DNA from: Vicinamibacteria bacterium | Lineage (GTDB): Bacteria; Acidobacteriota; Vicinamibacteria; Vicinamibacterales; UBA8438 | Length of the DNA stretch: 41,497 bases | Reading direction: 5' to 3' | Assembly: GCA_022820675.1 (NCBI GenBank) | Contig: JAJEFC010000182.1 | Location: 1 to 41,497, forward strand | Shown here: positions 1 through 8,748 of the stretch, in pieces | Layout: each line of letters starts with the position of its first letter | How positions within the stretch are numbered: the stretch's first letter is position 1 | The notes under the pieces: generated by a model | The model's database searches: none | The model's input: only the letters and a program-made list of their open reading frames with translations | What the model was told of the DNA's origin: nothing | Program-made: the position numbers and the translations under genes

Positions 1-145
1 GGTCGAGATGGTGATGCCGGGCGACAACGTGGCGATGGAGGTGGAGCTGATCACGCCGGTGGCGCTGGAGAAGGGCCTTCGGTTCGCGATTCGGGAAGGC
101 GGGCGCACGGTGGGGTCGGGGGCGATCACCGAGATCGTCGACTAG
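1..145 (+). CDS. tuf: Elongation factor Tu, C-terminal fragment
   Basis: The first 47 codons in frame from position 2 encode the end of EF-Tu domain 3, including [24 protein letters not shown] and RTVGSG, followed by TAG at 143-145. EF-Tu delivers aminoacyl-tRNA to the ribosomal A site as a GTP complex. The window edge removes the GTPase domain and most of the protein, so this is a truncation by sampling and not a broken gene. A tuf gene directly before rpsJ is the usual str-to-S10 junction, and rpsJ follows 96 nt later across a family A repeat. Confidence 0.95.
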   Translation, partial: VEMVMPGDNVAMEVELITPVALEKGLRFAIREGGRTVGSGAITEIVD

Positions 146-231
146 GCGTCTGCGCCGTGGAACGGTGCAGACTCCCTGGCAGGGTTGGTTGGGACGCCGA
201 GCGGAGCCGGAGGCGACGATTGGCGGGCTCG
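146..231 (+). repeat. Family A stem-loop element, copy A1 (tuf/rpsJ)
   Basis: The element begins directly at the tuf stop codon. Its first half is a near-perfect hairpin with arms GTCTGCGCCG and CGGTGCAGAC around a short TGGAA loop. The second half is the conserved block GCGGAGCCGGAGGCGACGAT ending TTGGCGGGC. It fills almost the whole tuf-rpsJ gap and stops about 10 nt before the rpsJ start. The same two-part unit recurs at many gene junctions in this window. Confidence 0.85.
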
Positions 232-241
232 GTGAGAAGTC

Positions 242-571
<330 letters not shown>

Positions 572-605
572 GAGACCGGGCCGGGGCACGGCGCGGGCGC
601 CCTCG

Positions 606-660
606 GGGTCGGCTGGGCGCCAGGTGGAGCTCGAAGGCGACGATTGGCGGGCCCGGAGTC
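606..660 (+). repeat. Family A element, partial copy A2 (rpsJ/rplC)
   Basis: This stretch keeps the second half of family A: GGCTGGGCGCC, a diverged AGGTGGAGCTC, then GAAGGCGACGATTGGCGGGC. A partial GGAGTCTGGTGGAG sequence follows it. The upstream hairpin is not recognisable, so this looks like a decayed or truncated unit. It lies in the 122-nt gap between rpsJ and rplC. Confidence 0.65.
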
Positions 661-693
661 TGGTGGAGCTCGACAGCACGGACGCAGACGATC

Positions 694-1368
694 ATGGTGA
701 CCGGAATCCTCGGGCGGAAGATCGGAATGACCCAGTTGTTCGGCGACGACGGTGCGATCATGCCGGCGACGGTGATCAAGGCCGGGCCGTGCGTCGTCGT
801 GCAGCGGAAGACGGTCGAGCGCGACGGCTATGCGGCGGTGCAGCTCGGGCTCGTCGACGACGCGCCGGCCAACGCGAACCGGCCCATCTCCGGCCACTAC
901 CGCAAGGCCAACGTGCCCCCGACCCGGATTCGACGGGAGGTCGGCGTGGACGGCGACGGACCGGCGGAAGGCGAGCAGGTGGTGGCGTCGGTGTTCGCGG
1001 GCGGCGACCGCGTCGACGTCGTGGGGGTCAGCCGCGGCAAGGGGTTCCAGGGCGTCATGAAGCGCCACGGCTTCGGCGGCGGGCGCGCGACGCACGGCTC
1101 CATGTTCCACCGCGCGCCGGGATCCATCGGGGCGTCGTCCTATCCCTCCCGGGTCATCAAGGGCATGCGGGGACCGGGGCGGATGGGCGGCGACCGGGTC
1201 ACGACGCGGAACCTGGAGGTGCTGCGGGTGGATGCCGAGCAGCACGTGCTGGTGGTCAAGGGGGCGGTTCCGGGCGCGCCGGGCGGCGTGGTCGTGATCA
1301 GGAAGGCGGTCGCCGCCAAGCCGGTGCCCGCGCCGGCGCCCGAGGCATCGGCGAAGAAGCGGAAGTAG
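694..1368 (+). CDS. rplC: 50S ribosomal protein L3 (uL3)
   Basis: A 224-residue L3. The start is placed at the ATG at 694, giving the typical N terminus [15 protein letters not shown]; upstream in-frame sequence is not L3-like and runs into rpsJ. The core motif [19 protein letters not shown] and the [21 protein letters not shown] loop that reaches toward the peptidyl-transferase centre are both present. The tail is alanine- and proline-rich and ends in KKRK. L3 is an early 50S assembly protein that binds 23S rRNA. It lies between rpsJ and rplD as expected. Confidence 0.97.
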   Translation: MVTGILGRKIGMTQLFGDDGAIMPATVIKAGPCVVVQRKTVERDGYAAVQLGLVDDAPANANRPISGHYRKANVPPTRIRREVGVDGDGPAEGEQVVASVFAGGDRVDVVGVSRGKGFQGVMKRHGFGGGRATHGSMFHRAPGSIGASSYPSRVIKGMRGPGRMGGDRVTTRNLEVLRVDAEQHVLVVKGAVPGAPGGVVVIRKAVAAKPVPAPAPEASAKKRK

Positions 1369-1375
1369 GCAGGAA

Positions 1376-1452
1376 TCCGCGCCGTGAAACGGCGCGGACT
1401 CCTGGAGGGTTGGTTGGGCGGCGAGCGGAGCAGTAGGCGAAGCTCTCCGGGC
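1376..1452 (+). repeat. Family A element, copy A3 (rplC/rplD)
   Basis: The hairpin arms are TCCGCGCCGT and ACGGCGCGGA, a perfect 10-bp stem around GAA. Compared with copy A1 the stem has changed T-A to C-G at a paired position, which is a compensatory difference. The second half (GGGTTGGTTGGGCGGCGAGCGGAGC) has decayed toward its end. The unit starts about 8 nt after the rplC stop and ends about 12 nt before the rplD start. Confidence 0.8.
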
Positions 1453-1464
1453 CGGGTGCGCGCC

Positions 1465-2088
1465 ATGACGCTGGATGTCGTTGATTCGCGGAACGAGAAG
1501 ATCGGCTCGGTCGAGGTCAGCGACGCCGTGTTCGGCGGCCGGCCGAACCGGGGCGTCATCTGGGAGTCGGTGGTGCACCAGTCGGCCGGCGAGCGGCGCG
1601 GCACCCATGCGACGAAGACGCGGGGAGAGGTCAGCGGGACCGGCAAGAAGCCGTGGCGCCAGAAGGGCACCGGCCGCGCACGGGTCGGCGAGAGCCGCAA
1701 TCCGCTCTGGCGCACCGGCGGCGCGGTGTTCGGGCCCCGGCCGCGGAGCTACGCGTACCGCCTGCCGAAGAAGGTCGTCCTCGGCGCCCTGCGGGCCGCG
1801 TTGACGGACAAGTTCGCGGGCGGCGACGTGCTCGTCGTGGATCGGCTCGGGGTCGACGAGCCGCGTACCCGGCTCGCGGTCGAGCTGCTCGACCGCCTCG
1901 ACGTGGCGTCGAAGGCGTTGCTGGTCGACGTGCAGCCGGACGGGAAGCTCGCGCTCGCGGTGCGCAACCTCGGCGACGTCAGCCTCGTGGCGACGGGGCG
2001 CCTCGGCGCGAGGGACGTCGTCGACGCCCGGCAGGTGGTGATGACGCCCGCCGCGGTCGAGAAGCTCACTGAGGTGCTGGCGTCATGA
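1465..2088 (+). CDS. rplD: 50S ribosomal protein L4 (uL4)
   Basis: A 207-residue L4, start chosen at the ATG at 1465. An in-frame GTG at 1384 would translate repeat A3, and the upstream residues do not resemble L4. The extended rRNA-binding loop is clear, with THATKTRGEVSGTG, KPWRQKGTGRAR and GGAVFGPRPR. L4 lines the exit tunnel and in enterobacteria also represses its own operon; whether it does so here is unknown. The stop overlaps the rplW start (ATGA), which suggests translational coupling. Confidence 0.97.
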   Translation: MTLDVVDSRNEKIGSVEVSDAVFGGRPNRGVIWESVVHQSAGERRGTHATKTRGEVSGTGKKPWRQKGTGRARVGESRNPLWRTGGAVFGPRPRSYAYRLPKKVVLGALRAALTDKFAGGDVLVVDRLGVDEPRTRLAVELLDRLDVASKALLVDVQPDGKLALAVRNLGDVSLVATGRLGARDVVDARQVVMTPAAVEKLTEVLAS

Positions 2089-2375
2089 GAGAGACCGAGG
2101 TCATTCGGCGGGCCATCGTCACCGAGAAGACCACCATCCAGCGCGAGGACACGGGCACCATCGTGCTCGAGGTGGCGATGCGGGCGACGAAGGTCGAGAT
2201 CAAGCAGGCGGTCGAGCGGCTGCTCGGGTCGAAGGTCGCGAGCGTCCGCACGTCCATCAATCACGGCAAGTTCAAGCGGCAGGGGCGTTTCTCGGGCCAG
2301 CGTCCGGACTGGAAGAAGGCCTACGTCCGGCTGCGCGACGGCGAGAACGTGCCCGAGTTCCTGGAAGGCGCGTAG
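2085..2375 (+). CDS. rplW: 50S ribosomal protein L23 (uL23)
   Basis: A 96-residue L23 beginning at the ATG that overlaps the rplD stop. It shows the signature [12 protein letters not shown], the central [19 protein letters not shown] helix-loop and the [20 protein letters not shown] basic region. L23 sits at the exit-tunnel mouth and docks trigger factor and SRP. It is followed 7 nt later by rplB, consistent with a tightly coupled rplD-rplW-rplB block. Confidence 0.96.
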   Translation: MRETEVIRRAIVTEKTTIQREDTGTIVLEVAMRATKVEIKQAVERLLGSKVASVRTSINHGKFKRQGRFSGQRPDWKKAYVRLRDGENVPEFLEGA

Positions 2376-2382
2376 CAGGACG

Positions 2383-3213
2383 ATGACCATACGCAAGTAC
2401 AAGCCGACGTCGGCGGGGCGGCGCTTCCAGACGGTGCAGACTTTCGACGAGATCACCGAGACGAAGCCGTACAAGCCCCTGACCGAGCCGTTGCCCAAGT
2501 CGGGAGGCCGCAACAACCGGGGCCGCGTCACGATCTGGCAGCGGGGCGGCGGGCACAAGCGCACGTATCGCATCATCGACTTCAAGCGCGACAAGCGAGA
2601 CGTGCCGGGGCGGGTGACGACCATCGAGTACGACCCGAACCGGTCCGCGCGCATCGCCCTCGTGACCTACGCCGACGGCGAGAAGCGGTACATCCTGCAC
2701 CCGGCCGGCGTGGCCGTGAACGCCACCGTCGTCGCGGGCGACCGCGTCGACATCCTTCCCGGCAACACCCTGCCCCTCAAGAACATTCCCCTCGGCACCC
2801 AGATGCACAACGTGGAGCTCAAGCCGGGCAAGGGCGGCCAGCTCGCCCGCAGCGCGGGGGCGAGCGTGCAGCTCGTGGCCAAGGAAGGCGAGTACGTGTC
2901 GGTCCGGCTGCCGTCGGGCGAGGTCCGCCGGATTCTGAAGGAGTGCGTGGCCACCATCGGCCAGGTCGGCAACGTCGATCACGAGAACGTGTCGCTGGGC
3001 AAGGCGGGCCGCAAGCGCTGGCTCGGGCGCCGGCCCAACGTCCGCGGGGTCGCGATGAACCCCGTCGACCACCCGCTCGGCGGCGGCGAGGGCAAGGCCG
3101 CGGGCGGCCGCCACCCCGTGTCTCCGTGGGGCGTTCCGACCAAGGGGTACAAGACCCGAAGCCGGAAGCCGTCGGACAAGTTCATCGTCCAGCGCCGGCG
3201 GCGGAGGAAATGA
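2383..3213 (+). CDS. rplB: 50S ribosomal protein L2 (uL2)
   Basis: A full-length 276-residue L2. It starts [13 protein letters not shown] and contains [17 protein letters not shown], the beta-barrel core [16 protein letters not shown], and the C-terminal [18 protein letters not shown] with the conserved histidine near the peptidyl-transferase centre. L2 is needed for subunit association and peptidyl-transferase assembly. The 103-nt gap before rpsS is GC-rich and shows no gene or clear repeat unit. Confidence 0.98.
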   Translation: MTIRKYKPTSAGRRFQTVQTFDEITETKPYKPLTEPLPKSGGRNNRGRVTIWQRGGGHKRTYRIIDFKRDKRDVPGRVTTIEYDPNRSARIALVTYADGEKRYILHPAGVAVNATVVAGDRVDILPGNTLPLKNIPLGTQMHNVELKPGKGGQLARSAGASVQLVAKEGEYVSVRLPSGEVRRILKECVATIGQVGNVDHENVSLGKAGRKRWLGRRPNVRGVAMNPVDHPLGGGEGKAAGGRHPVSPWGVPTKGYKTRSRKPSDKFIVQRRRRRK

Positions 3214-3316
3214 CGGGCGCCGCGGCGGGCGCGCCGGCCGATTGGGCGCGGCGCGCGACGGGCGGCGGCGCGTGGCCGGGAAGCCGTTTCGCGGGCGGGA
3301 TTGAGACGAGGCGTCA

Positions 3317-3610
3317 ATGAGTCGATCGCTGAAGAAGGGACCGTTCGTCGACATACCGCTGCTCGAGAAGGTCGAACGCATGAACAACAGCGGAGACCGC
3401 CGGGTCATCAAGACCTGGTCTCGACGCTCGACGGTCATCCCCGAGATGGTCGGGCACACGATCGCGGTGCACAACGGCAAGAAGTTCATCCCCGTGTACC
3501 TGACCGAGAACATGGTCGGGCACAAGCTCGGCGAGTTCTCGCCGACCCGCCTGTTCCGCGGGCATACGAGCAAGCGCGACAAGGCCGCCTCCGTCGGCAA
3601 GGGCAAATGA
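3317..3610 (+). CDS. rpsS: 30S ribosomal protein S19 (uS19)
   Basis: A 97-residue S19 starting [18 protein letters not shown]. It contains [20 protein letters not shown] and ends in the basic [17 protein letters not shown] tail. S19 forms a complex with S13 in the 30S head and contacts the A-site tRNA. The stop overlaps the rplV start (ATGA). The weak upstream GAGACGAGGCG sequence is the only Shine-Dalgarno-like stretch. Confidence 0.97.
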   Translation: MSRSLKKGPFVDIPLLEKVERMNNSGDRRVIKTWSRRSTVIPEMVGHTIAVHNGKKFIPVYLTENMVGHKLGEFSPTRLFRGHTSKRDKAASVGKGK

Positions 3611-4068
3611 CGATGATCGAAGGGCGTGCCACGGCGCGTTATGTCCGGACCTCGGCCCAGAAGGCCAAGCTGGTGATGGACCTGATTCGCGGTCAGAGCG
3701 TGGACCGCGCGCTGGCCACCTTGCGTTTCTCGCAGAAGCGCGTCGCCGGTCACATCTCCAAGGTGCTCCGCTCCGCGGTGGCGAACGCGGAGCAGAAGGA
3801 AGGCTCGGCCGGCGACGTCGACCGGATGTTCGTGTCGAGGTGCTACGCCGACCAGGGGCCGTCGATGAAGCGCATCCGCCCCGCGCCGATGGGCCGGGCG
3901 TTCCGCATCGTCAAGCGGACCGCGCACCTGACCGTGCACGTCGAGGAGCGGCCGGAAGCCGTCGCGGCTCCCGGCGACCCGGGCTCGGCCGGGGCGGGGT
4001 CCTCCCGACGCGGTCGCAAGAGGCGGTCCGCGCGGCGGCCGCGGAAGCGGTCGAACGCGAGAGGTTGA
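3607..4068 (+). CDS. rplV: 50S ribosomal protein L22 (uL22) with basic C-terminal extension
   Basis: A 153-residue L22, longer than the usual 110 or so. The ATG at 3607 overlaps the rpsS stop. The conserved body has [20 protein letters not shown] and the tunnel-lining hairpin near [20 protein letters not shown]. After about residue 112 a low-complexity tail follows, first Ala/Pro/Gly-rich and then [16 protein letters not shown], which probably binds rRNA. L22 lines the exit tunnel with L4. rpsC starts 4 nt after the stop. Confidence 0.95.
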   Translation: MTMIEGRATARYVRTSAQKAKLVMDLIRGQSVDRALATLRFSQKRVAGHISKVLRSAVANAEQKEGSAGDVDRMFVSRCYADQGPSMKRIRPAPMGRAFRIVKRTAHLTVHVEERPEAVAAPGDPGSAGAGSSRRGRKRRSARRPRKRSNARG

Positions 4069-4072
4069 CGAG

Positions 4073-4753
4073 ATGGGGCAGAAGGTTCACCCGTACGGGT
4101 TCAGGCTGGGCTTCAACAAGACGTGGCGGTCGCGCTGGTACGCCGACCGCGACTACGCCAAGCTCCTGCACGAGGATCTCTCGCTGCGGTCCGATCTGAA
4201 GAAGCGCTTCAAGCACGCCGGCGTGTCCAAGATCGAGATCGAGCGCGCCGCCAACAAGCTGAAGATCGACATCTGCACGTCTCGGCCGGGCATCATCATC
4301 GGGCGCAAGGGCACCGAGGTGGACAAGCTCAAGACCGAGATCCAGCGGCGGACCAAGCGCGAGGTCTTCATCAACATCCAGGAGATCCAGAAGCCCGAGC
4401 TCGATGCGCAACTGATCAGCGAATCGGTGGCCCTGCAGCTCGAGAAGCGCGTCGCCTTCCGCCGCGCGATGCGCAAGGCGGTCGAGTCGGCCCTGCGGTT
4501 CGGGGCCCGCGGCATCAAGGTACGGGTGGGGGGACGGCTGAACGGCGCGGAGATCGCGCGCACCGAATGGTATCTGCACGGGCAGTTGCCGCTGCAGACC
4601 CTGCGGGCGGACATCGACTACGGATTCGCCGAGGCCAACACCACCTACGGGCAGATCGGCGTGAAGGTGTGGCTGTACAAGGGCGACCGCCACGAGCCGC
4701 GGCTGGCCCGCGACGAAGAGTACCGGGTGCCGCGGCGCGGAGCCCGCGCCTAG
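4073..4753 (+). CDS. rpsC: 30S ribosomal protein S3 (uS3)
   Basis: A 226-residue S3 starting [13 protein letters not shown]. The KH type 2 domain carries the GxxG loop in [15 protein letters not shown] at about residues 73-87. The C-terminal domain has [20 protein letters not shown] and the [12 protein letters not shown] block. S3 forms part of the mRNA entry channel with S4 and S5 and contributes to helicase activity. The next gene, rplP, follows after 121 nt containing repeat A4. Confidence 0.97.
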   Translation: MGQKVHPYGFRLGFNKTWRSRWYADRDYAKLLHEDLSLRSDLKKRFKHAGVSKIEIERAANKLKIDICTSRPGIIIGRKGTEVDKLKTEIQRRTKREVFINIQEIQKPELDAQLISESVALQLEKRVAFRRAMRKAVESALRFGARGIKVRVGGRLNGAEIARTEWYLHGQLPLQTLRADIDYGFAEANTTYGQIGVKVWLYKGDRHEPRLARDEEYRVPRRGARA

Positions 4754-4836
4754 GAGTCTGCGCGGTAGAACGGTGCCGACTCCCGGCGGGGTCGGGGCGC
4801 CAAGCGGAGCCGAAAGCGACGATTGGCGGGCCGGCA
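4753..4836 (+). repeat. Family A element, copy A4 (rpsC/rplP)
   Basis: The unit begins with the last base of the rpsC stop codon: GGAGTCTGCGCGGTAGAACG, then GTGCCGACTCC closing the hairpin (GGAGTC pairs with GACTCC). The second half is GGCGCCAAGCGGAGCCGAAA, then GCGACGATTGGCGGGCC. It shows the complete two-part architecture in sense orientation to rplP. Confidence 0.85.
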
Positions 4837-4874
4837 TGCGGCGGGGGTAGCCGGCCACCTGCGAGGTAGCAGTC

Positions 4875-5294
4875 ATGTTGATGCCGAAGAAAGTCAAACA
4901 CCGGAAGCAGCACCGCGGGCGCATGACCGGCAAGGCGTGGCGGGGCTCGACCGTGTCTTTCGGCGACTTTGGCCTGCGGGCGATGGAGCCGTGCTGGCTG
5001 ACGGACCGGCAGATAGAGGCCGCGCGGGTGGCGATGACCCGGTCGATCAAGCGCGGCGGGAAGATCTGGATCCGGGTCTTTCCGGACAAGCCCATCACCA
5101 AGAAGCCCCAGGAGACGCGGATGGGCAAGGGCAAGGGCGCGCCCGAGCAGTGGGTCGCGGTGGTGAAGTCGGGACGCATCCTCTTCGAGATGGAGGGCGT
5201 CGAGGCGGCGGTGGCGCGGCAGGCGATGAAGCTGGCCGCGGCCAAGCTGCCCATCCACACCCGGTTCGCCACCCGGTTCGGAGCCGAGGCATGA
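4875..5294 (+). CDS. rplP: 50S ribosomal protein L16 (uL16)
   Basis: A 139-residue L16, typical length. It starts [16 protein letters not shown] and contains [36 protein letters not shown] and [18 protein letters not shown]. The conserved arginine-rich and GKGKG region approaches the A-site tRNA elbow. An alternative start lies two codons in, at 4881. Its stop overlaps the rpmC start (ATGA), the normal rplP-rpmC arrangement. Confidence 0.97.
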   Translation: MLMPKKVKHRKQHRGRMTGKAWRGSTVSFGDFGLRAMEPCWLTDRQIEAARVAMTRSIKRGGKIWIRVFPDKPITKKPQETRMGKGKGAPEQWVAVVKSGRILFEMEGVEAAVARQAMKLAAAKLPIHTRFATRFGAEA

Positions 5295-5530
5295 CCGCGA
5301 TTACGGAGCTCCGCGAGCTCGGCGTGTCGGACCTGGAGCAGCGCGAGCGGGAGCTGGCCGAGGAGGTGTTCCGCCTTCGGCTCCAGAAGTCGATGGGACA
5401 GCAGGAGGCGGCCAACAAGCTGCGTCGGACCCGGCAGGACCTGGCCCGGGTCAAGACGCTCCTGCGCGGCTACGCGCTCGGCATCGAGGCGCCGGCGAGC
5501 GAGACGAAAGAAGCAGCGGATGGGGACTAA
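5291..5530 (+). CDS. rpmC: 50S ribosomal protein L29 (uL29)
   Basis: A 79-residue L29, slightly long for a family of about 60-70. It has the two-helix coiled structure with [19 protein letters not shown], the diagnostic [20 protein letters not shown] and ARVKTLLR. The start overlaps the rplP stop. L29 sits with L23 at the tunnel exit. Its last codons overlap the rpsQ start by 11 nt, an unusually long overlap that suggests coupling. Confidence 0.95.
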   Translation: MTAITELRELGVSDLEQRERELAEEVFRLRLQKSMGQQEAANKLRRTRQDLARVKTLLRGYALGIEAPASETKEAADGD

Positions 5531-5774
5531 GGCAGAGATCCAGGGCGTCGTCGTCAGCGGCAAGATGGACAAGAGCGTGGTCGTGGCCGTCGAGCGCCGC
5601 GTGCGCCACGGCCTGTACGGCAAGATCCAGCGCCGGACGTCGAAGTTCATGGCGCACGATCCGGGCAACCACGCGAGGGAGGGCGACGTCGTGGCCATCG
5701 TCGAGACCCGGCCGCTCAGTCGGCGCAAGCGCTGGGCCGTCGTGCGGGTGGTCGAACGGGCGAAGGCCGTCTGA
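5520..5774 (+). CDS. rpsQ: 30S ribosomal protein S17 (uS17)
   Basis: An 84-residue S17 with [33 protein letters not shown], the [19 protein letters not shown] block and a [11 protein letters not shown] end. This is an OB-fold primary 16S-binding protein. The start lies inside the end of rpmC. The 121-nt gap to rplN holds GC-rich sequence with a faint resemblance to family A (GGGCGCC, GAAGGCGGCGACG) but no convincing unit. Confidence 0.96.
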   Translation: MGTKAEIQGVVVSGKMDKSVVVAVERRVRHGLYGKIQRRTSKFMAHDPGNHAREGDVVAIVETRPLSRRKRWAVVRVVERAKAV

Positions 5775-5895
5775 GGCGCATTCGCCGCGGAGCGGTTCGG
5801 GGCTTCCGGCGGATCGGCCGGGCGCCGGGCCGGGCGAAGGCGGCGACGGGCGGGGCGGGAGGCGCCCCGTTCCCCGGCAGAGCGAGCACAGAACC

Positions 5896-6264
5896 ATGAT
5901 CCAGATGCAATCGATCCTCGAGGTCGCGGACAACTCCGGGGCCCGGAAGATCGCGGTCATCAACCCGATCGGCGGGTCGACCGGTCGCTTCGCGAAGCTG
6001 GGTGATCTCGTCACCGCCTCGGTGAAGGAGGCGGCCCCGCGCTCCGCCGTCAAGAAGGGTCAGGTCGTCCGGGCCGTCATCGTGCGGACGGCCAAGGAGC
6101 ATCGCCGCCGCGACGGCAGCTACATCCGTTTCGATCGGAACGCGGCGGTCCTGGTCAACGAGCAGGGCGAACCCATCGGGACGCGGGTCTTCGGACCGGT
6201 GGCGCGCGAGCTTCGGGAACGCAAGTTCATGAGAATCATCTCCCTGGCGCCGGAAGTACTCTGA
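5896..6264 (+). CDS. rplN: 50S ribosomal protein L14 (uL14)
   Basis: A 122-residue L14, the standard length. It begins [20 protein letters not shown], with [20 protein letters not shown], then [11 protein letters not shown] and the [21 protein letters not shown]-terminal part. L14 forms intersubunit bridges and binds the silencing factor RsfS. It starts the spc segment. rplX follows after 19 nt. Confidence 0.97.
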   Translation: MIQMQSILEVADNSGARKIAVINPIGGSTGRFAKLGDLVTASVKEAAPRSAVKKGQVVRAVIVRTAKEHRRRDGSYIRFDRNAAVLVNEQGEPIGTRVFGPVARELRERKFMRIISLAPEVL

Positions 6265-6283
6265 AGCCGCGAGCGTTTGAGCC

Positions 6284-6616
6284 ATGTCGAGATTACAGAC
6301 CCCCATCCGGAAGAACGACAACGTCGTCGTCATCACGGGGAAGGACCGGGGGAAGCGGGGGCGCGTCCTGCAGCTCGTGCCGGCCAAGAACCGGCTGATC
6401 GTCGAGGGCGTGAACATCGTCAAGCGCCATACCCGCCCGAACCCGAGGCAGAACGTGAAGGGCGGCGTCGTGGAGCGAGAGGCGCCGCTGCATGCGTCGA
6501 ACGTGCAGCTCGTCTGTCCGGAGTGCGGCGCGCCGACACGCATCGGCAAGCGCCTCCTCGGCGACGGCCGCAAGGTGCGGATCTGCCGGAAGTGCGACGG
6601 GGTCGTGGATCGATGA
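6284..6616 (+). CDS. rplX: 50S ribosomal protein L24 (uL24), zinc-knuckle form
   Basis: A 110-residue L24 with the KOW motif [20 protein letters not shown] and the [14 protein letters not shown] segment. The C-terminal half has paired CxxC motifs, CPECG and CRKCDG, suggesting a zinc-binding form as in many bacterial L24 proteins. L24 is an assembly initiator of the 50S subunit. The stop overlaps the rplE start (ATGA). Confidence 0.96.
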   Translation: MSRLQTPIRKNDNVVVITGKDRGKRGRVLQLVPAKNRLIVEGVNIVKRHTRPNPRQNVKGGVVEREAPLHASNVQLVCPECGAPTRIGKRLLGDGRKVRICRKCDGVVDR

Positions 6617-7158
6617 CTAGTCGACTGAGAGCGCGCTATCACGAGAGCGTGGTTCCCGCGCTCACGAAGGAGTTCGGGTACACCAACGTCATGGCGGTGC
6701 CCAGGATTCAGCGGATCGTCGTGAACATGGGCCTCGGCGAGGCCACGCAGAACGTGAAGCTGATCGACGCGGGCAGCGACGATCTCACGCGCATCACCGG
6801 TCAGAAGCCCCTGACGACCCGGGCCCGCAAGTCGATAGCCCAGTTCAAGCTCCGTCAGGGCATGCCGATCGGCTCGGTGGTCACGCTGCGCCGCGATCGC
6901 ATGTACGAGTTTCTCGACCGGCTGATCTCGATCGCGCTGCCTCGCGTCCGGGACTTCCGCGGCGTCTCCCCCAAGGGGTTCGACGGGCGCGGCAACTACA
7001 CCCTGGGGCTTCCGGACCAGTTGATGTTCATCGAGATCGACTACATGAAGGTGGACAAGTCGCGCGGGATGAACGTCTCGGTCGTGACCACGGCGAGGAC
7101 CGACGAAGAGGGGCGCCGGCTGCTCCAGCTCATGGGGATGCCGTTCCGGACGAGCTAG
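6613..7158 (+). CDS. rplE: 50S ribosomal protein L5 (uL5)
   Basis: A 181-residue L5 beginning at the ATG overlapping the rplX stop. It contains [40 protein letters not shown] and [20 protein letters not shown], and ends [10 protein letters not shown]5 binds 5S rRNA and contacts the P-site tRNA. Its TAG stop is the boundary of the double family A element A5. Confidence 0.97.
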   Translation: MTSRLRARYHESVVPALTKEFGYTNVMAVPRIQRIVVNMGLGEATQNVKLIDAGSDDLTRITGQKPLTTRARKSIAQFKLRQGMPIGSVVTLRRDRMYEFLDRLISIALPRVRDFRGVSPKGFDGRGNYTLGLPDQLMFIEIDYMKVDKSRGMNVSVVTTARTDEEGRRLLQLMGMPFRTS

Positions 7159-7331
7159 GAGTCTGCACCGTAAGGACGGTACGGACTCCCAGCAGGGTTG
7201 GCTGGGCGGTGAGCGGAGCCGCAGGCGACGCTCGCCGGGCCAGGAGAGCGCGCCGTGGAACGGCGCAGGCGTCGAGCGGAGGCCGCGGCGCGACCTCGCG
7301 GTCGCGTTCGGCGACCGATTGGCGGGCGAGG
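7158..7331 (+). repeat. Family A double element, copies A5a and A5b (rplE/rpsN)
   Basis: Two units lie in tandem. A5a begins GGAGTCTGCACCGT and closes with ACGGTACGGACTCC, then continues through GAGCGGAGCCGCAGGCGACG to about 7240. A5b has a shorter hairpin (GCGCCGTGGAACGGCGC). In its second half, a long stem (GCGCGACCTCGCGGTCGCG) replaces the short GCC-to-GGC loop, before the shared end CGATTGGCGGGC. AGGGGAG follows directly, 4 nt before the rpsN ATG, and probably acts as its ribosome-binding site. Confidence 0.8.
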
Positions 7332-7339
7332 GGAGCTCG

Positions 7340-7525
7340 ATGGCGACGATTGCGAAGATGGTCAGGGAGGAAAAGCCGCCGAAGTTCAAGGTGCGGCTTC
7401 GCAACCGCTGCCGCCTCTGCGGGCGGCCGCGGGGGTTCATCCGCAAGTTCGCGCTGTGCCGCCTGTGCTTCCGGCGGCTCGCGCTCGAGGGCGACATCGC
7501 GGGAGTGACCAAGAGCAGTTGGTGA
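7340..7525 (+). CDS. rpsN: 30S ribosomal protein S14, zinc-binding type Z (uS14)
   Basis: A 61-residue short S14 with CxxC pairs in [11 protein letters not shown] and [10 protein letters not shown], which is the zinc-containing type Z/C+ form. It starts at the ATG at 7340, with AGGGGAG 4 nt upstream. An in-frame ATG at 7319 inside repeat A5b would add seven unrelated residues. S14 is a late-binding 30S head protein. The gene lies between rplE and rpsH as expected. Confidence 0.96.
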   Translation: MATIAKMVREEKPPKFKVRLRNRCRLCGRPRGFIRKFALCRLCFRRLALEGDIAGVTKSSW

Positions 7526-7576
7526 CGATGTCAGGCGCCGCGTCGCCCGGGCGCGGGGTCGACAGACAAGAGAGAC

Positions 7577-7987
7577 ATGACTGATCCGATCGCCGATATG
7601 TTGACGAGAATCCGCAACGGGACCTCCGCCCACCGCCGGCGGGTGGACATCCCGGCATCGCGGCTCAAGACGGAGATCGCGAGGATTCTGCAGAGCGAGG
7701 GTTACATCCAGTCGTTCAAGATGGTGGACGTCGTCGTTGAACGGGGGCAGCAGGCGCGGCCGATGATTCGGATCCAGTTGAAGTACGGATCGCGCGGCGA
7801 GAACGTCATCTCCGGGATTCAGCGTGTCAGTCGGCCCGGCCGGCGCGTCTACTGCGGCCGGGACAGCGTTCCCCCGGTTCTCGCGGGCCTCGGCACGAGC
7901 ATTCTCACCACCTCGCGCGGGGTCATGACCGGGCGCGAGGCGGTGAAGATGGGCGTGGGCGGCGAAGTGTTGTGCAAAGTCTGGTGA
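7577..7987 (+). CDS. rpsH: 30S ribosomal protein S8 (uS8)
   Basis: A 136-residue S8 beginning TDPIADMLTRIRNG. It contains the IPASRLKTEIARILQSEGYI helix and the conserved C-terminal block GLGTSILTTSRGVMT followed by GGEVLCKVW. S8 binds the central domain of 16S rRNA and in E. coli represses the spc operon. The start is preceded by AAGAGAG. rplF begins 21 nt downstream. Confidence 0.97.
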   Translation: MTDPIADMLTRIRNGTSAHRRRVDIPASRLKTEIARILQSEGYIQSFKMVDVVVERGQQARPMIRIQLKYGSRGENVISGIQRVSRPGRRVYCGRDSVPPVLAGLGTSILTTSRGVMTGREAVKMGVGGEVLCKVW

Positions 7988-8008
7988 GCCGGGCGTTGGA
8001 GTGACGAG

Positions 8009-8545
8009 ATGTCGCGAGTGGGCAAGCGGCCGATCCCGATTCCGGCCGGAGTCAGCGTGCAGATCACCGCGGAAGCGGTGGAGGCCAAGGGGCCGAAGGG
8101 GACCATGCGGCAACCGCTGCCGCCGGGGATCGTGATCGAGATGGACGACGGGGTGCTGCGCGCGCGGCCCGAGCGGGAGAGTCGCGCAATGGCCAAGTTC
8201 CACGGCCTCGGGCGCAGTCTCGTCGCGAACGCCGTGACCGGCGTGTCGGCGGGGTTCAGGAAGGAGCTCGACATCGTGGGCATCGGCTACCGGGCCGAAG
8301 TGGCCGGCCAGCGGCTCACGCTGTCGCTCGGATACTCGCACCCGGTGGTGTTCGAGGTGCCCGACGGCATCTCGGTGGCGGTGGAGAACCAGACGCACCT
8401 GGTGGTGTCGGGGGTGGACCGCCAGGCGGTGGGGCAGGTCGCCGCCGACATCCGGAGCCTCCGCAAGCCGGATCCGTACAAGCAGAAGGGGATTCGCTAC
8501 ACGGGCGAGGTGCTCAAGAAGAAGGTCGGCAAGACGGGGGCCTAG
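8009..8545 (+). CDS. rplF: 50S ribosomal protein L6 (uL6)
   Basis: A 178-residue L6 starting [14 protein letters not shown], with the duplicated fold, [34 protein letters not shown] and the C-terminal [20 protein letters not shown] signature. L6 sits near the sarcin-ricin loop and the factor-binding site. Family B element B1 starts at the base directly after its TAG stop codon. Confidence 0.97.
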   Translation: MSRVGKRPIPIPAGVSVQITAEAVEAKGPKGTMRQPLPPGIVIEMDDGVLRARPERESRAMAKFHGLGRSLVANAVTGVSAGFRKELDIVGIGYRAEVAGQRLTLSLGYSHPVVFEVPDGISVAVENQTHLVVSGVDRQAVGQVAADIRSLRKPDPYKQKGIRYTGEVLKKKVGKTGA

Positions 8546-8721
8546 CAGCCCGTGGTGGAACCCCGCGTTGCACCGCGCCCGGAGGGCGCCGGCAACGGGC
8601 CGAGGCGCCCGCCTGACAAGGCGTGAGGAGGGCGCATGTTGGGCACATGTAACCGACGAACAACGCAGTCAGGCGGGATGCATCGCTGCTCGAATGCAGC
8701 GGGGACTTCCACCACGGGCTG
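8546..8721 (+). repeat. Family B element, copy B1 (rplF/rplR), with terminal inverted repeats
   Basis: This 176-nt element starts directly after the rplF stop. Its ends form an inverted repeat: CAGCCCGTGGTGGAA at the left and TTCCACCACGGGCTG at the right, a perfect 15-bp match. Inside are a CGCCTGAC/GTCAGGCG pair, the block AAGGCGTGAGGAGGGCGC and a terminal hairpin GCTGCTCGAATGCAGC. No protein is evident. A related copy lies at 36746-36900 and a longer one upstream of aroB. The rplR start follows 27 nt after its end. Confidence 0.8.
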
Positions 8722-8748
8722 CCGGCTGTTCCCAGGGTCGAGCGTGTC

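Noticed and set aside
5775..5895. Family A unit between rpsQ and rplN
   Set aside because: Short matches such as GGGCGCC and GGCGACGGGCGGG occur, but neither the hairpin nor the ordered second half can be aligned.
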